Source: Thalassia testudinum (lineage: Eukaryota > Streptophyta > Magnoliopsida > Alismatales > Hydrocharitaceae). From it: DNA of 64,000 nucleotides. The DNA is taken from the NCBI GenBank assembly GCA_037157565.1, contig JAZHRO010000036.1:134842501-134906500 (forward strand). Direction: 5' to 3'. Shown in pieces: positions 1 through 10,811 of the stretch. Under the pieces are notes generated by a model. The model was not told the DNA's origin and did not search any database. It was given only the letters and a program-made list of their open reading frames with translations. The first letter of the stretch is position 1. Each line of letters opens with the position of its first letter. The translations under genes and the position numbers were made by a program.

Positions 1-459
1 GAAAATCTGATCATAAAAGTCCAAGGATTTTGCTTTCCAGTGGACTTTTTTGTTCTTGATATGGAGGTTCCTCCTAATCTTCGTGATGCACCGATTATTC
101 TAGTTCACCCATTTTTGGCAACTGCCAGTGCAAACATCGACTGTGCATCAGGGTGCATGGAGATTGCCCTGAGAAATGAAAAGCTTAGACTGGACATTTT
201 CAGGGCATCAAAGAACTTTGATTGTGAGGATAGTGATGACAAAGATTCAGCTTTCTGTGGGAACATTGGGCTCCTCTGTAGCGACCCAATGGCACATTCA
301 TCCTCACTATCACGGGTCTTTGATCGCGATCCACATGAGACTAAGACTAATGATATACACATTTTATCCCATGGATCTGGTTGTCATGGGTGTTCATCTG
401 CTCTTAACACCCCTAATCCTGACTATCCTGTCCTATCTAGCACGGATATCTTAAGATAG
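1..459 (+). pseudogene. Element D retroviral-type aspartic protease, C-terminal part
   Basis: The reading frame is open from base 1 and encodes the C-terminal half of a retrotransposon aspartic protease, the enzyme that cuts the Gag-Pol polyprotein inside the particle. Visible landmarks are the FPVDFFVLDMEV strand, the PIILVHPFLATA motif (a variant of the family's IILGRPFLATA) and the conserved ANIDCASGCMEI segment. An acidic linker follows. The catalytic D-(T/S/L)-GA motif would lie left of the window. The frame ends at a stop at 457-459, before RT begins. In this group gag-pol is usually continuous, so the stop is probably a disabling mutation. Confidence 0.8.
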
Positions 460-569
460 GATTACATGACCACTGCAGGTGAATTCTTCATTAGTCAGGA
501 TTAACAAATTTCCACATTATTTCCTCCCCTTCCCTGCATAACCCTCCTCCCCACCCTCTACTACTAGAG

Positions 570-1586
570 TTATAGCCCTTACCTGATTTGCTCAAATACG
601 TGTTTCTGGGAGAAAGTGAGACATATGCAGTGATTATGAATGCTCACTTGACTACAAATCAGGAACACCAGTTGATCTCTATTCTACAAGCACATAGGGT
701 TGCTATCGGGTGGAGCATTGCTGATCTCCATGGAATTCACCCCTCATTTTGCACTCACCATATCTACACTGATGAAGGGGTGAGACCGTTGAGACAACCT
801 CAGAGATGCCTAAATCCAAATATATTGGAGGTTGTCAAGAAGGAGATAATCAAATGGCTGGACGCGGACATTATCTATCCAATTTTTGATAGCTAGTGGG
901 TGAGTCCCATTCAAATAGTGCCTAAAAAGGTGGGACTCACCGTAATAAAAAATGAATTGGGCATATCCATCCCAACCTGCACCACGACTTCTTGGCAGGT
1001 CTGCATTGACTACAGGAAGCTAAACTCGGCTACCAAAAAGGATCATTTTCCTTTGCCCTTTATTGATTAGATTCTAGAACGGCTAGCCGGGCGCAGTTTC
1101 TTCTACTTTCTGGATGGATACTCCAGGTACAATCATGTTGCAATCAACCTGGAAGACCAAGACAAGATGACTTTTACGTGTCCCTTTGGAACATTCGCTT
1201 TTAAGTGGATGCCTTTCAGCCTTTGCAACGCACCAGCTACCTTTCCGCGATGCATGATAGCCATCTTTCCAGACATGATTAGGGACTACGTAGAAGTGTT
1301 CATGGATGACTTCTTCGTGTTTGGAGATGATTTCTCGTCTTGTCTCAATAACCTCACAAAAATTTTGAGGAGATGTATAGAGGTTAACCTAGTACATTCT
1401 TGGGAGAAATTCCATTTTATGGTAAGGGATGGCATTGTGCTAGTTCACAGGATCTCCTTGGATGGACTCAAGGTTGACCGAGCTAAGTCTAAAATCATTT
1501 CACGATTACCTCTGCCTAGCTCGATTAGGCAAATCATATCATTCTTAGGGCATGTCAGATTTTATCAAAAATTTCTCGTCCATTAA
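570..1586 (+). pseudogene. Element D reverse transcriptase
   Basis: This is the Ty3/gypsy reverse transcriptase that copies element RNA into DNA. One frame runs through the region, broken by TAG codons near 894 and 1068. It begins with the pre-RT LLKYVFLG motif. Then come WVSPIQIVPKK, CIDYRKLN and DHFPLPFID. TFAFKWMPFSLCNAPATF follows, and then the catalytic box at 1299-1310, which reads F-M-D-D (YxDD variant, both aspartates kept). The thumb motif SFLGHVRFYQKF closes it. The frame dies just after this, where a short deletion shifts into the RNase H frame. Homology is certain; the copy cannot make an enzyme. Confidence 0.92.
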
Positions 1587-1629
1587 TGAATCTTCTGCTA
1601 ACCGACACGCCCTTTGAGTTTGATTCCTC

Positions 1630-2109
1630 GTGTCTCAGTGTTTCGAGACCTTGCGAAGCCCTATCTCCGGTGCACCTATTCTCCAACCCCCTGACTGGCC
1701 ACTTGACTTCAAGATGATATGTGACGCTTCCGACTTCACTGTCAAAGCCCTTCTTGGCCAGTGTTGGGAGCACCATCCATTTGTAATATACTACGCTAGC
1801 AAAACATTGAACGAGGCCCAGTGTAACTATACAGTCACTGAGAAAGAATTTCTAGTCGTAGTATTTGGGTTGGAGAAATTTAGGTCATACTTACTCAGGT
1901 CCAAAGTTATCATCTACACTGACCATTCCGCCCTCCAGCATTTGTTGGCAAAGAAGGATGCCGAACCCCACCTTATCAGATGGATCCTTCTTTTGCAGGA
2001 ATTTAATGTCAAAATCTGCGACAAAGCTGGAGCACATAATGTTGTAGAGGATCACTTGTCTCAGCTTGACCCAGACTACATTCTGTACTCCCCGCCGATA
2101 TCAGACTGA
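1630..2109 (+). pseudogene. Element D RNase H
   Basis: This is the RNase H domain that removes the RNA strand during reverse transcription. It is in a different frame from RT because of a deletion between 1590 and 1630. Recognisable parts are [20 protein letters not shown] (first acidic residue), the TEKEFLVVVFGLEKFRSYL helix, [17 protein letters not shown] (third acidic position) and the end motif NVVEDHLSQL. This is the classical gypsy RNase H. I see no second, archaeal-type RNase H, which favours Athila over Tat. The frame ends at a TGA at 2107-2109, and integrase follows with further stops. Confidence 0.9.
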
Positions 2110-3222
2110 TTTCTGGATGAGTCTCTGCTATCTGTCAACTCTGTTGAGTTTCCTTGGTATGCTGATATAGCAAACTATATTATCTCAGGTAGGGTACCTG
2201 CGGGATTATCCAAGGATCAAAAGCTCAAATTTATATCAGAGGCTAAATTCTATTTTTGGGATTACCCATTGCTCTTTCGCATTGGGGCTAATTAGATCAT
2301 CCATAGATGCATCCCTGATTCGGAAATCTCTACTGTGCTATCCTTCTACTATAGTGATGCTTGTGGGGGTCATTTCTTAGGTCGAAAAACCACTGCAAAG
2401 ATTCTGTAGTCGGGGATTTTTTGGCCAACCATTTTTAGAGATACACATGGGTTTGCCAAGTGCTGTAAGTGATGCCAGGCAGTCGGTTCTATGACCCGAA
2501 GAGATATGATGCCTCTCCAATATATTCTAGCCATAGAAGTGTTCGATGTCTAGGACATCGACTTTATGGGCCCCTTCCCGAACTCGCATGACTTTGCGTA
2601 CATACTCCTCATAGTAGACTATGTCTCAAAGTGGGTAGAAGCTATCCGGGCAAGATGAGCTGATCATAAGACTGTTATATCCTTTGTCCAGGAATTAATT
2701 TTTGCGAGATTCGGAGTTCCCTACACCCTAATAAGTGATGGGGGAAGCCACTTCATCCATGCCCATTTCAGGTCATTATTGAAGAAATACGGGGTGCAGC
2801 ACCACATTGCTACCCTGTATCACCCACAAACCAATGGGCAGCCTGAAGTATTAAACCATTAAATCAAGCTTATCCATCAAAAGACGGTTAGACCTGATAC
2901 GAAGGATTGGTCCGATCGATTGATTGATGCACTATGGGCATATCGGACCACATACAAGGACTCGCTCGGAATGTCGCCATACCACATGGTGTATGGAAAG
3001 GCCTGTCACCTTCTTGTGGAGATAGAGCAGCGTGCCTTTTGAGCGGTATAGAGGTGTAATTTTAACCTCGAGGCTGGAGGTTATGAAAGAAAGCTATAGC
3101 TCAGTGAGTTTGAGGAGATTAGGCGGGAAGCTTACGAGAATGCAAAAATATACAAAGACAAGAGAAAAGCTTTCCATGATCGACACATTCAGAGGAAAGA
3201 CTTCACATCTAACCAGTAGGTT
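2110..3222 (+). pseudogene. Element D integrase
   Basis: This is a decayed gypsy integrase, the enzyme that inserts element DNA into the genome. Several frames must be followed because of stops (near 2295, 2407, 2550, 2658, 2862 and others). An N-terminal zinc-finger remnant is at about 2296-2475 (CGGHF followed by CxxCQ, with a stop inside). The catalytic core keeps all three acidic residues: Asp in IDFMGPFP at 2560-2562, Asp in ISDGGSHF at 2737-2739 and Glu in NGQPEVLN at 2845-2847. The spacing fits the DD35E class. MSPYHMVYGKACHL marks the end of the core. Confidence 0.9.
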
Positions 3223-3441
3223 TTGTTGTTTGACTCCCAACTCAAATTCTTTGTGAGAAAGCTCAAGTCCAAGTGGACTGGGCCATTCCTACTGGTCCAC
3301 CCGTATCCTAACAGGGTGATCCAAATTAGAGAACCAAAATCTGGGCATGTTTTTACAGTTAATGGCCAGCGCCTCAAACCATTCTTTACCCAGAAACCTC
3401 CTCCTGCTGACGAAATGATACATCTTCTTGAGGACGTATGA
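3223..3441 (+). pseudogene. Element D integrase C-terminal tail and end of pol
   Basis: A short open segment encodes the GPF/Y-like tail of integrase: KLKSKWTGPFLLVHPYPN followed by an I-(R/K)-(E/D)-PKSGHVFTVNGQRLKPF block. It stops at 3439-3441. No chromodomain follows, unlike the Tekay/CRM/Reina groups; this tail is characteristic of Athila/Tat pol genes. It matches the end of the element E pol gene near 45745 on the minus strand. No env-like gene is visible downstream. Confidence 0.85.
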
Positions 3442-5162
3442 CTGATGACTTGCCCAGCTAGAGGTGTTAAACTCAGCATGTATACATATATACATACCAT
3501 ATATATAAATAGCATATTTCATTTTTGCATAATGTTTTGTATATTGTTTTGCATATTGTGTATGGCATTGCAGTAATGGCATGAGCTCAATGACAACTCA
3601 GAAGCACTTTCAGGTGATTTCTATCCACATACACCCGACCTTATTTCTTTTACTCAATCAAGAGGACATGCAAACACTTAGGCATGGGGGGGTAGTCCAT
3701 AAAAACTGAAAATTTTCTGCCAACAATCGGGGGATTAAATCGCTTTATCAAGAGGTTTTATTAAAGAATTATTCTTTAGTAGATTCCTAGACTTAGAATC
3801 TAGTATAATTTCGTACTTGCATGTAGAATTTGCAATGGATCCACTATGAAAATTGATAGACTTCTCTAGTTTGTCGAGAAGAAGCATTGCTTCTTCTCTT
3901 GAACCCTTGGACAACAATTAGGGAGTCAGGTGAACCATCTTCTAGTAGATCCACCAAAACATACGTGAGACGAAAGTAGAGAGACTACTGGTGCTCTAAG
4001 GCTAGTATAAGGAATCTTTAATCTTTAATAATTGAATAATGATGCTCGGAGATGGGAATAGTTTTCACTCTCATTTCTTGCATACTACATCTATGAGAAA
4101 TTCCATACGAGAGTCACCAAATAAGGCGAAAACACAGAAAGCAGGTTCTAATAAAACTAGGACTGAGGTGGATGGTCACGACCGTCCTCTATGGAATCCT
4201 CGATTGGAGGGTATTGATGTCAAGGTTAGAAATACATCGTCCTATCCATTCCCTACCCAGTGCTTAGAGTAGGCACTTCCACCAAATAAGCCACCCGAGA
4301 TCCTCTTGGTCATCCCCAAAAATCCCAAATAATGTCTTGTGAATAAAAGTATGTATGTCGTGTTGAATTATTGCATTATGTTGGTAATGGCATTGTGCCA
4401 GTAGATATATATATATATATAAGCATACAAAAAGGGATATTTACTTAAAAAAAAAAGAAGTGTTATGTTAAGAAATTTGAATTATGTAAGTCAAAATATT
4501 TTGAGGAAAAAACACCTACCACCCTCATGAACCACTAAATATAGCCTAAACCTATTTTTCTGTATTTCTGACTGCTTGAATACGGGCTGAGGAGTCTAAC
4601 TTAGTCGTAGGGTTATCAGAACCTAATTAAAGTGTAATGCCATTCAAGACCACCAAATACAGTACAAATCTGGTAAGATGTGAGCTCAGAAAAAAAAAGA
4701 GAAGAAAAAGAGAGAGCGAAAGAGAGAAAAGAAAAAGTACAAAAGATTAAAGAGAGCACAGTTTTTTAGCCCTTTTCTAAGTTAAGTTATTCAATAATCT
4801 AGTAATCTAGATTCTGAAATACTAGTCTCTCTGTAGCACCGGATGCGAGTGAGCCACCATATACAAATCTAGTTAACTCAGACATCTTCTACCTAATCCA
4901 AAAGCCAAGGCTAAAATCAGAGAATATTTTATATCTCCTAGAGAAGAGGTTTGCCTATCCCAATAGAACTTTACTGGGGGTCAAGTACAAACTTTAAACG
5001 TGCATCGACTCTTCGCTTGGATCCATTGCAAAGGCTACAACATGACATATTCATGGTTATCTGGACTCTAAATTGTTGGATAAAACAAAAATAAATAAAT
5101 CTTTAGCTTAACTCCTGATAAAATGCATTTAGTCTTGCACTTGCTAGGGACTAGCAAGATTT
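3442..5162 (+). other. Element D 3' untranslated region
   Basis: About 1.7 kb between the pol stop and the polypurine tract holds no convincing gene. The longest open stretch, 4039-4272, is short and has no recognisable motif. An (AT)n microsatellite lies at about 4404-4421. The sequence just before 5163 contains the inverted repeat TTGCTAGGGACTAGCAA, which also precedes the LTR of elements A, B, C and E. Confidence 0.6.
3679..3695 (+). promoter_or_regulatory. Internal G-tract motif after the element D coding region
   Basis: The motif is TAGGCATGGGGGGG, preceded by a GAGGACATGCA block. Equivalent motifs follow the coding region in A, B, C, E and F. It looks like a second polypurine tract, but priming there is inference. 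Confidence 0.5.
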
Positions 5163-5174
5163 AGGATGGGGGTA
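5163..5174 (+). promoter_or_regulatory. Element D 3' polypurine tract
   Basis: The purine run AGGATGGGGGTA lies directly against the LTR start TGATTG. Such tracts survive RNase H and prime plus-strand DNA synthesis in LTR retrotransposons. Confidence 0.75.
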
Positions 5175-5619
5175 TGATTGGACAACAATCATAGGTCCTA
5201 ATTCGCCTGAATTAAGCCAAAACTTAGCTTAACATGAACATTCTACAAGCATATGCATCGTATTCTACATCGTAGTTGATATATGTGTTTTATGCATAAA
5301 ACTGTGCTATTTGAGAGGTATCACTCATTGCAGAAAATTCAGGGCTGCGGATGACCGATCCAACCACATGGATCTGTTCAGAACTATGACGGGAGTCCAA
5401 GCTTCCAAGATAACATTAATCAGACTCCCGTAGGACCCTAGGGAATTCGCAGAAGATTAAGAGCCAAGGGGCAAATTAAAGAAGATCTAGACTTAGATGA
5501 CAAATCCAACTTCGCGAATGGATCTAGATTGACGTTCGTAGTCCAACGGTGCAAAAATCAACTTAATCGGAGGCCTACGTTATCAGATATAAAAAGAAGA
5601 TGGACGACCACGATGGCAC
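5175..5619 (+). repeat. Element D 3' LTR, first part (U3)
   Basis: The LTR begins TGATTG after the polypurine tract and runs to the GGCAC at 5615-5619, where element A is inserted. The remainder is at 14095-15237. Together they make an LTR of about 1.58 kb, counting the duplicated 5 bp once. The first bases form a perfect stem (TATGATTG with CAATCATA, 5173-5193). Confidence 0.8.
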
Positions 5620-7600
5620 TAATAAGACGATTTTCGCTTTTGAATAATGTATTAAGATGATTTGTCGTTGTAGGATCAAGGTGGTGGAAAATCGCTTAAA
5701 AAAATAATTAAAATTAAAATTTAAAACATTCACAGAAGAGTGGATCGTGTTCACAGGGAGGCAATGACTTAGTTAAACTTGCAATTAGGTCAAAATCAAG
5801 TTCGCTAAACTATTCGCCAGATCAAACAATGCCTGTATAGCTTTGAAAGTAAACCTTAAATTTATGGAGAAGTCAAAGGGTGTGAATGTAATTTTTACAT
5901 GATAAAATTATACATGTGCAAGAGTATGCCATGTACTATTCACTTGCATGCAAATGAAGATGTCATTCAAAATTAAATTCAATGCATATAGAGATAAATA
6001 ATAAGGTTTAACAATTATCTTGAAACATCAGCATTAAGGCGTAAATTCACCATAATAAAAAAATAATAGATAAAATTCATTTTGTGGCAATGGCATGAAA
6101 TGTAAATAGAAATACAAATAGAAATAGTGGATTATACCTCTCTCCTCCTCACACACGGGAGAGAGGCTCATTCGAGGAGCTACTCCTACAAGAGTTCGGC
6201 TGAAGCGAGGCCTTCACAGTGGTGGCTGTGGTGCGTCGTGAGATGGCTGGAACTGACCTGCTGGAGGAAAGAAGTGGCGGCGGTGGAGGAGGCTGCTATT
6301 GGCCACACTTGCTGTAGGCGCAAGGAAGGCAGTGCGCGCATGTTGGGAGCGCTGGAGGTGCGCAGAGGCGTGGGCACGTGGGCGCGCGGGTGCTCTATAG
6401 GCCGCTTGGGCATGCGGAATCTTGTGGCTATGCGGTTGCAGGCACTGTAGTGGGCAACGCGCGGGCACTGCAGCAGGGGCGGGTGGAGGCGCGGGCTCTA
6501 CAAGGCGCATAGGCATGTGCAGTGGTTCTATTGGTGCCATTGCAGGTACTATAGAGGGCACTGTAGGTGATGGCGCAGGCGCGTGCAGGTGCTGAGGCGA
6601 GGGAGCTACAGGTGCTGGCGCAGGCGCTGGAGGTAAAGGCATGCGCTAGCTACTATGCATGTGAGCAGATGGAGGTACGGGGGTTGGATGCAGCGTGCAC
6701 GAGGGTGGTCCACTGGTTGGAGGTGCAGGCGGCGGTCGAGGTGGGCGCGCATGCCTACTGCGGTGGAGGTGCAGTGAGTGTGGATGGTCTGCTGCAGAAG
6801 ATGAAGTGCACTGGTTGGATGGACACGCGGTGGCACGCTTGGCAGGGTTGAAGGTGGCTGCGGTGAGGAGTGGGCAGGTGTGTGCAGCAGCTGGGAGCTG
6901 CACGTGGAAGTGGTGTGGTTTTTGGGCTTTTTTTGGTGGTGTGGAGGAAAAACAGAGGATAGGGAAGAAGATGGAGGTGGATGCTGGTGATGGCAGTGAA
7001 GATGGTAGCACGCATGCCTGTGTGTGCTCATGGTGGAGCAGCGTGCATTCACGATAATGCGAGCAAGCTCCGAATGGCGGTGCGGCACGCCACACCACAC
7101 GCCCATGGTGGTGGAGGCTTGCCGCCACGGTTGAGGTTGGTGGTGGAGTGGATGAGAGTGGTGCACTCTCTACACAGTGATGAATAGGGGTGGGGGCCTC
7201 CTCCTCAACGGCAGCTCTTCGTTCTCCTTTTGTAGTCACGGCCACACAGATGTGAAATTCAAAGCACCGTAGAATGAATGTGATGCACAGGAGGAGGTGG
7301 TGGAGCTGGAGGAGTTACTTGTACAAAGGAGAAGAAGAATAAAAGAATAAAATAATTAAGATTATTTATACATAACTCCTTAACTTCTACGTTAATTAAA
7401 ATAGTGTATGTAATGCACCTAATTAATTAACTACTTAAATGTATGCAACTCTAGGTTAATTCTAAATGCATGAATTATGTACTTAAGCTAAAAGTATGAA
7501 TTAATTTATTTACATCCTAATGTATGCTATCTAAATGTTAAAATTAACTTAATGTCTAGACATTTAGATACTTAAATAGCCCACAAATATGGGCTAATCA
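5620..7600 (-). repeat. Element A 3' LTR
   Basis: This 1981-bp LTR reads on the minus strand from TGATTAGCCC (7600) to TTATTA (5620; the partner copy keeps TTATCA). U3 is AT-rich and short, with TATAAATAAT at 7361-7370. It carries a 7-bp stem-loop (TAGCCCA/TGGGCTA, 7577-7596) and the palindrome AATGTCTAGACATT (7551-7564). Downstream of the TATA box, about 6130-7250 is strongly GC-rich with minisatellite-like GGTGCTGGCGCAGGC-type units. It should be transcribed leader (R/U5). Confidence 0.9.
7361..7370 (-). promoter_or_regulatory. TATA box in element A 3' LTR
   Basis: The sequence TATAAATAAT on the minus strand lies about 230 bp inside the LTR and is conserved at the same place in the other LTRs of the family (13865-13873, 36931-36940, 43293-43302). 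Confidence 0.65.
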
Positions 7601-7616
7601 AATACCCTCATGCCTA
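7601..7616 (-). promoter_or_regulatory. Element A 3' polypurine tract
   Basis: On the minus strand it reads AGGCATGAGGGTATT directly before the LTR start. It is preceded by an imperfect copy of the TTGCTAGGGACTAGCAA repeat shared with D, C and E. Confidence 0.75.
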
Positions 7617-8796
7617 GTTTTTGCTAGTCCCTAGTAAATCTAAGCAAAAACCTAGCACTCCAAGTAAACTAGCCAACCCAATCGGTCTTCCTTTAGAAAC
7701 ATATTAAGTTTAGACTTTAGACCTAAGGTTCCCAAGTAGTTGCTAAGTTATAGACTAGGTCGGCTAAGGATGAGTTGCAGGCATAAGTTTCCCTGATTTC
7801 TGACTCTACCCTAAGGTTTATTGATCCCTAAGATTAAAGCATCCATACATGTGCATTGGTCTGAGTTATTTAAGGTTGGTATGATTGCCAACTTATAAAG
7901 GAAAAATGATTCTTTTTTTCTGAATAATATATATATATATTTTTGTTTGATTCCTCTAAGTCTAACCTTGGGTCAGCTATCAGCACAGTCTGTGTCGGAT
8001 TCATTGTCGCCATCATCGTACCTCAAAGGGTGCCTAGCTTTCGATGCTTCGAGATAACATCGCCCATAGTGACCCCAAGAACTCTTAGCAATCGACACTT
8101 CGAGATAGTATTGCCCATGGATTTCTTAAGCGAATTCAGGCCTGTGGCAATCGACACTTCGAGATAGGGCCGCCCATGGTACCTGAACCGCACAATGCGT
8201 TTACATGCCCCTAGTAGGATGGATATCCTAAGAGACAAGCGCTGAGGAGGTAATATGTTATCATCGCATCCTCAAGGTGAGTATATACTCCACCTCTCCT
8301 ACGGTAGGAACTCTTCCAATCAAATTGTGTTTTCAAGCTCTCCTAAGTCAAAACTAAGAGAACCAAATTTCTTTTAAGAAATGAATTAAGGTGATTACTT
8401 ACATAAGACCAAGTGTGTGAAATTTGGATGCTTGGGTTACAAGGACCCGTAAACCAAAAAGTAGAATAAGACTCCAGGTACTACCCCACCTTTTAACTCA
8501 ATCCCTAGCTTTCCTTTCTCAACTTCTTAAGGAATGGTCCGCAACTTAACTCCTACTTAAGTTTTTAAGTCCACAAAGGACCCTAAAGGTCTAAAGCTAG
8601 TAGCTCACTTAGCTTCTAAAGTTCAACCCTAGAATCAACTTAGTCTAACCTAGAGTTCTAATTTGCTTAAGAATGCAGGGCCCAGCCAGTTAAGCTCAAT
8701 AATTACAATTTTTTTTTAATGCAAATGTATGCAATGTAAAATGCTTTAACTAAATGCATGAATGCACTATGTATAAATGCTATGTATATCCCCAAG
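7617..8796 (-). other. Element A 3' untranslated region with conserved module and tandem units
   Basis: No gene is visible. Two structured parts are. First, at 8239-8275 (minus sense) lies a TTGAGGATGCGATG...CCTCCTCAGCGCT block, also found in B, C and the unrelated-coding element F. Second, at about 8044-8180 lie three diverged units with the core CTTCGAGATA followed by GCCCAT, at 8047, 8098 and 8157. Element C carries the same units at about 18345-18490. Confidence 0.6.
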
Positions 8797-8814
8797 TACA
8801 CCCCCCATGCCTAA
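8797..8814 (-). promoter_or_regulatory. Internal G-tract motif after gene X, element A
   Basis: The minus-strand motif TTAGGCATGGGGGGTGTA follows GGGGACATTGCA, about 70 bp after the gene X stop. It is the same signal as at 3679-3695 in element D. Confidence 0.5.
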
Positions 8815-8880
8815 AATCTGCAATGTCCCCATTGCAAAGAAGGATATTACCTAGGTCAGAGATGGGCTACCGTTAATTTG

Positions 8881-10811
8881 CTAGCAGCCGAGTAGCCAAA
8901 GAACCCACAAATCAGGTTCAAGGATTGTAGAAATAGGCCCTAAAAATGAGCAAAGTAATGCTGTCCTAGAAAATAGGTAACCTAGGATATTGGCGAGTTG
9001 ATGATGAATCCCAATAGCAAATGCTCACCCAACTAAGATGGGAATGAAATCTTCCCTAGTCAATAGAAGAGGTTCTAAAGGATAAACTAGCATAACAACC
9101 TCCAAAGGGGTAGGGGAAGGATGACAAGGATCCTCCAACAGAGATGGGTAAGGAATGGTGTAGAAATAAACCCCCAGGGTAATGGACTGACTAAAGTAAT
9201 CATCAATCCATACCCAATACTCCATTATAGGAAATATTAGTCTATTAAACCCCCCGGTCAAAACAAAAGTGAGCATAACTCTGAGCTAAGGATCGTCTAG
9301 GGTGTCCAAGTTTCGAGGTTGCAGGATGGCCATAAGATCTAGGTTTGATTTAATCAGCTCAATGTCCATCCCTAACAATCTTTCTAAATCCTCAATTGCA
9401 TCCCTAGCATTCCTTGCACTATCACAAGTATCTTCCTTCACTTCATCAGGAGTCAAAATTTCACCTTCAGACATAAGCAAATCAGAGGGTGACTTCGAAT
9501 CAAATGAAGGCAGGTTGGAAGCAACAGATCTAGGGATTATCCTATCAATGTCATCCATGGGTTCTTGTTCTTTACTCAAATCTTCCCCGGAGTCTATATG
9601 TGAATCCACATAAATCTTAGAAGTTGCTTCCAAATTTCCCATCATTTCATCATGAGGAGAAATATCATCGATGGGTGTGCTAAGGAAACCTAATTTCGTC
9701 AAATTTGTGACATCCTCAGGGACTAACTCTTCAAATAAGACATAATCGCCCTTAGTGTCACTCCAAATCTTGAATGTAGGTTCCTCGTATAATTTATCCT
9801 TCTCCTCATCATATGATTCATCGTATACCCAAGGTCTAGAATCATCTAAAATCTCAGCAGATCCCCTAGGGTACTCTATCTGAGGTAAATGGTTTACACT
9901 GGTAACATCGGACTCCTCAGATAGGTCAATTTCTTGAGGGTTAGGTTCCCTAAGGGTGGACTTGAGTTCCATCTCATGATCAGAAGGGAGGGCAGGATTA
10001 ACAACTTGACTTCATCCCACTTCATCAAATGTCACGAAAATACTATTATCTAGGTCGAGGTCTTCCAATGGTACCATCATTCCCTTCTTTTGACTCCAAT
10101 ATAATTCAGGTGGATATTCAACCTTATCATCATCTTCCTCAGGTTGCCACCTTTCTTCATCCAATGCATAGCTACTTTCATATGTATCTTCCTCCAACTT
10201 AAGGCCTGGATCTCTCAAGGAAGTGTCATCTAAAGGGGAGGTTTCAAAATCGATCCTCGAAAAATAGCTATTCTCCCTTACATAATCCTAAAATTCCCCT
10301 CCAACTTAAAGTGTTGTTTTCCCATGGGAGATTCATCTAGCATAGAGGGGTGTACGTCATCCTCAATGGGGTAGATTTGGTGGCTAATTTCATCTCTTTC
10401 TTATTGGCCTGCTCTCAAAGATTCTCCTAACAAGTCAATCATTTCGTCTTGCATTTTTTGTATTTCCATCTTCAAGGAGGAGAGGTCATTTTTTCTATCA
10501 GGAGAGAAGTCAGGTTCATGCTTATAGTACCCAGGAGTGTCTGTCGAACCATTATAATTATTCAGGGAGGGTGGGTTGGGTATTTCTTTGGTGTGTGGGA
10601 TATTGGGCAAAGCAAATCTCGCTCCTAGGTTCTGCTCACTGATTTGGGGCTTAGCCAAGCCAACACTCCTATAATAGGAGTAAAACGGATCCCAATGATT
10701 GTCATTATGTTCATCAATAGATGGACCATCTCGGCGTATGGGATCGAAGAGTGCAGAGTGGGGGTAAGGGTGTGGGCAAGATGTGAAAGGATGAAAATCA
10801 ATGTGGTCCAT
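8881..10811 (-). pseudogene. Gene X, element A copy: unknown acidic retrotransposon protein
   Basis: I do not recognise this gene. It starts MDHIDFHPF at 10811 and ends at a TAG at 8881-8883. Its length of 1931 nt exceeds the B copy by 2, which fits the frameshift between 10401 and 10218. In-frame stops occur near 9978-10014 (shared with B), near 9277 and near 9025. Visible features: an N-terminal region rich in His, Pro and Tyr; a likely coiled coil around LSSLKMEIQKMQDEMIDLLG (about residues 120-140); a long Asp/Glu-rich middle; a more hydrophobic C-terminal part (LTFVLTGGFNRLIFP, ANILGYLF). There is no zinc knuckle, DTG/DSG/DLG protease box, YxDD or DDE motif. It is the sole gene of its element. 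Confidence 0.75.

Noticed and set aside
9302..9613. Open frames antisense to gene X (also 38747-39178)
   Set aside because: They mirror the acidic X frame and have no start context or motif of their own; frame X is the one kept across three copies.
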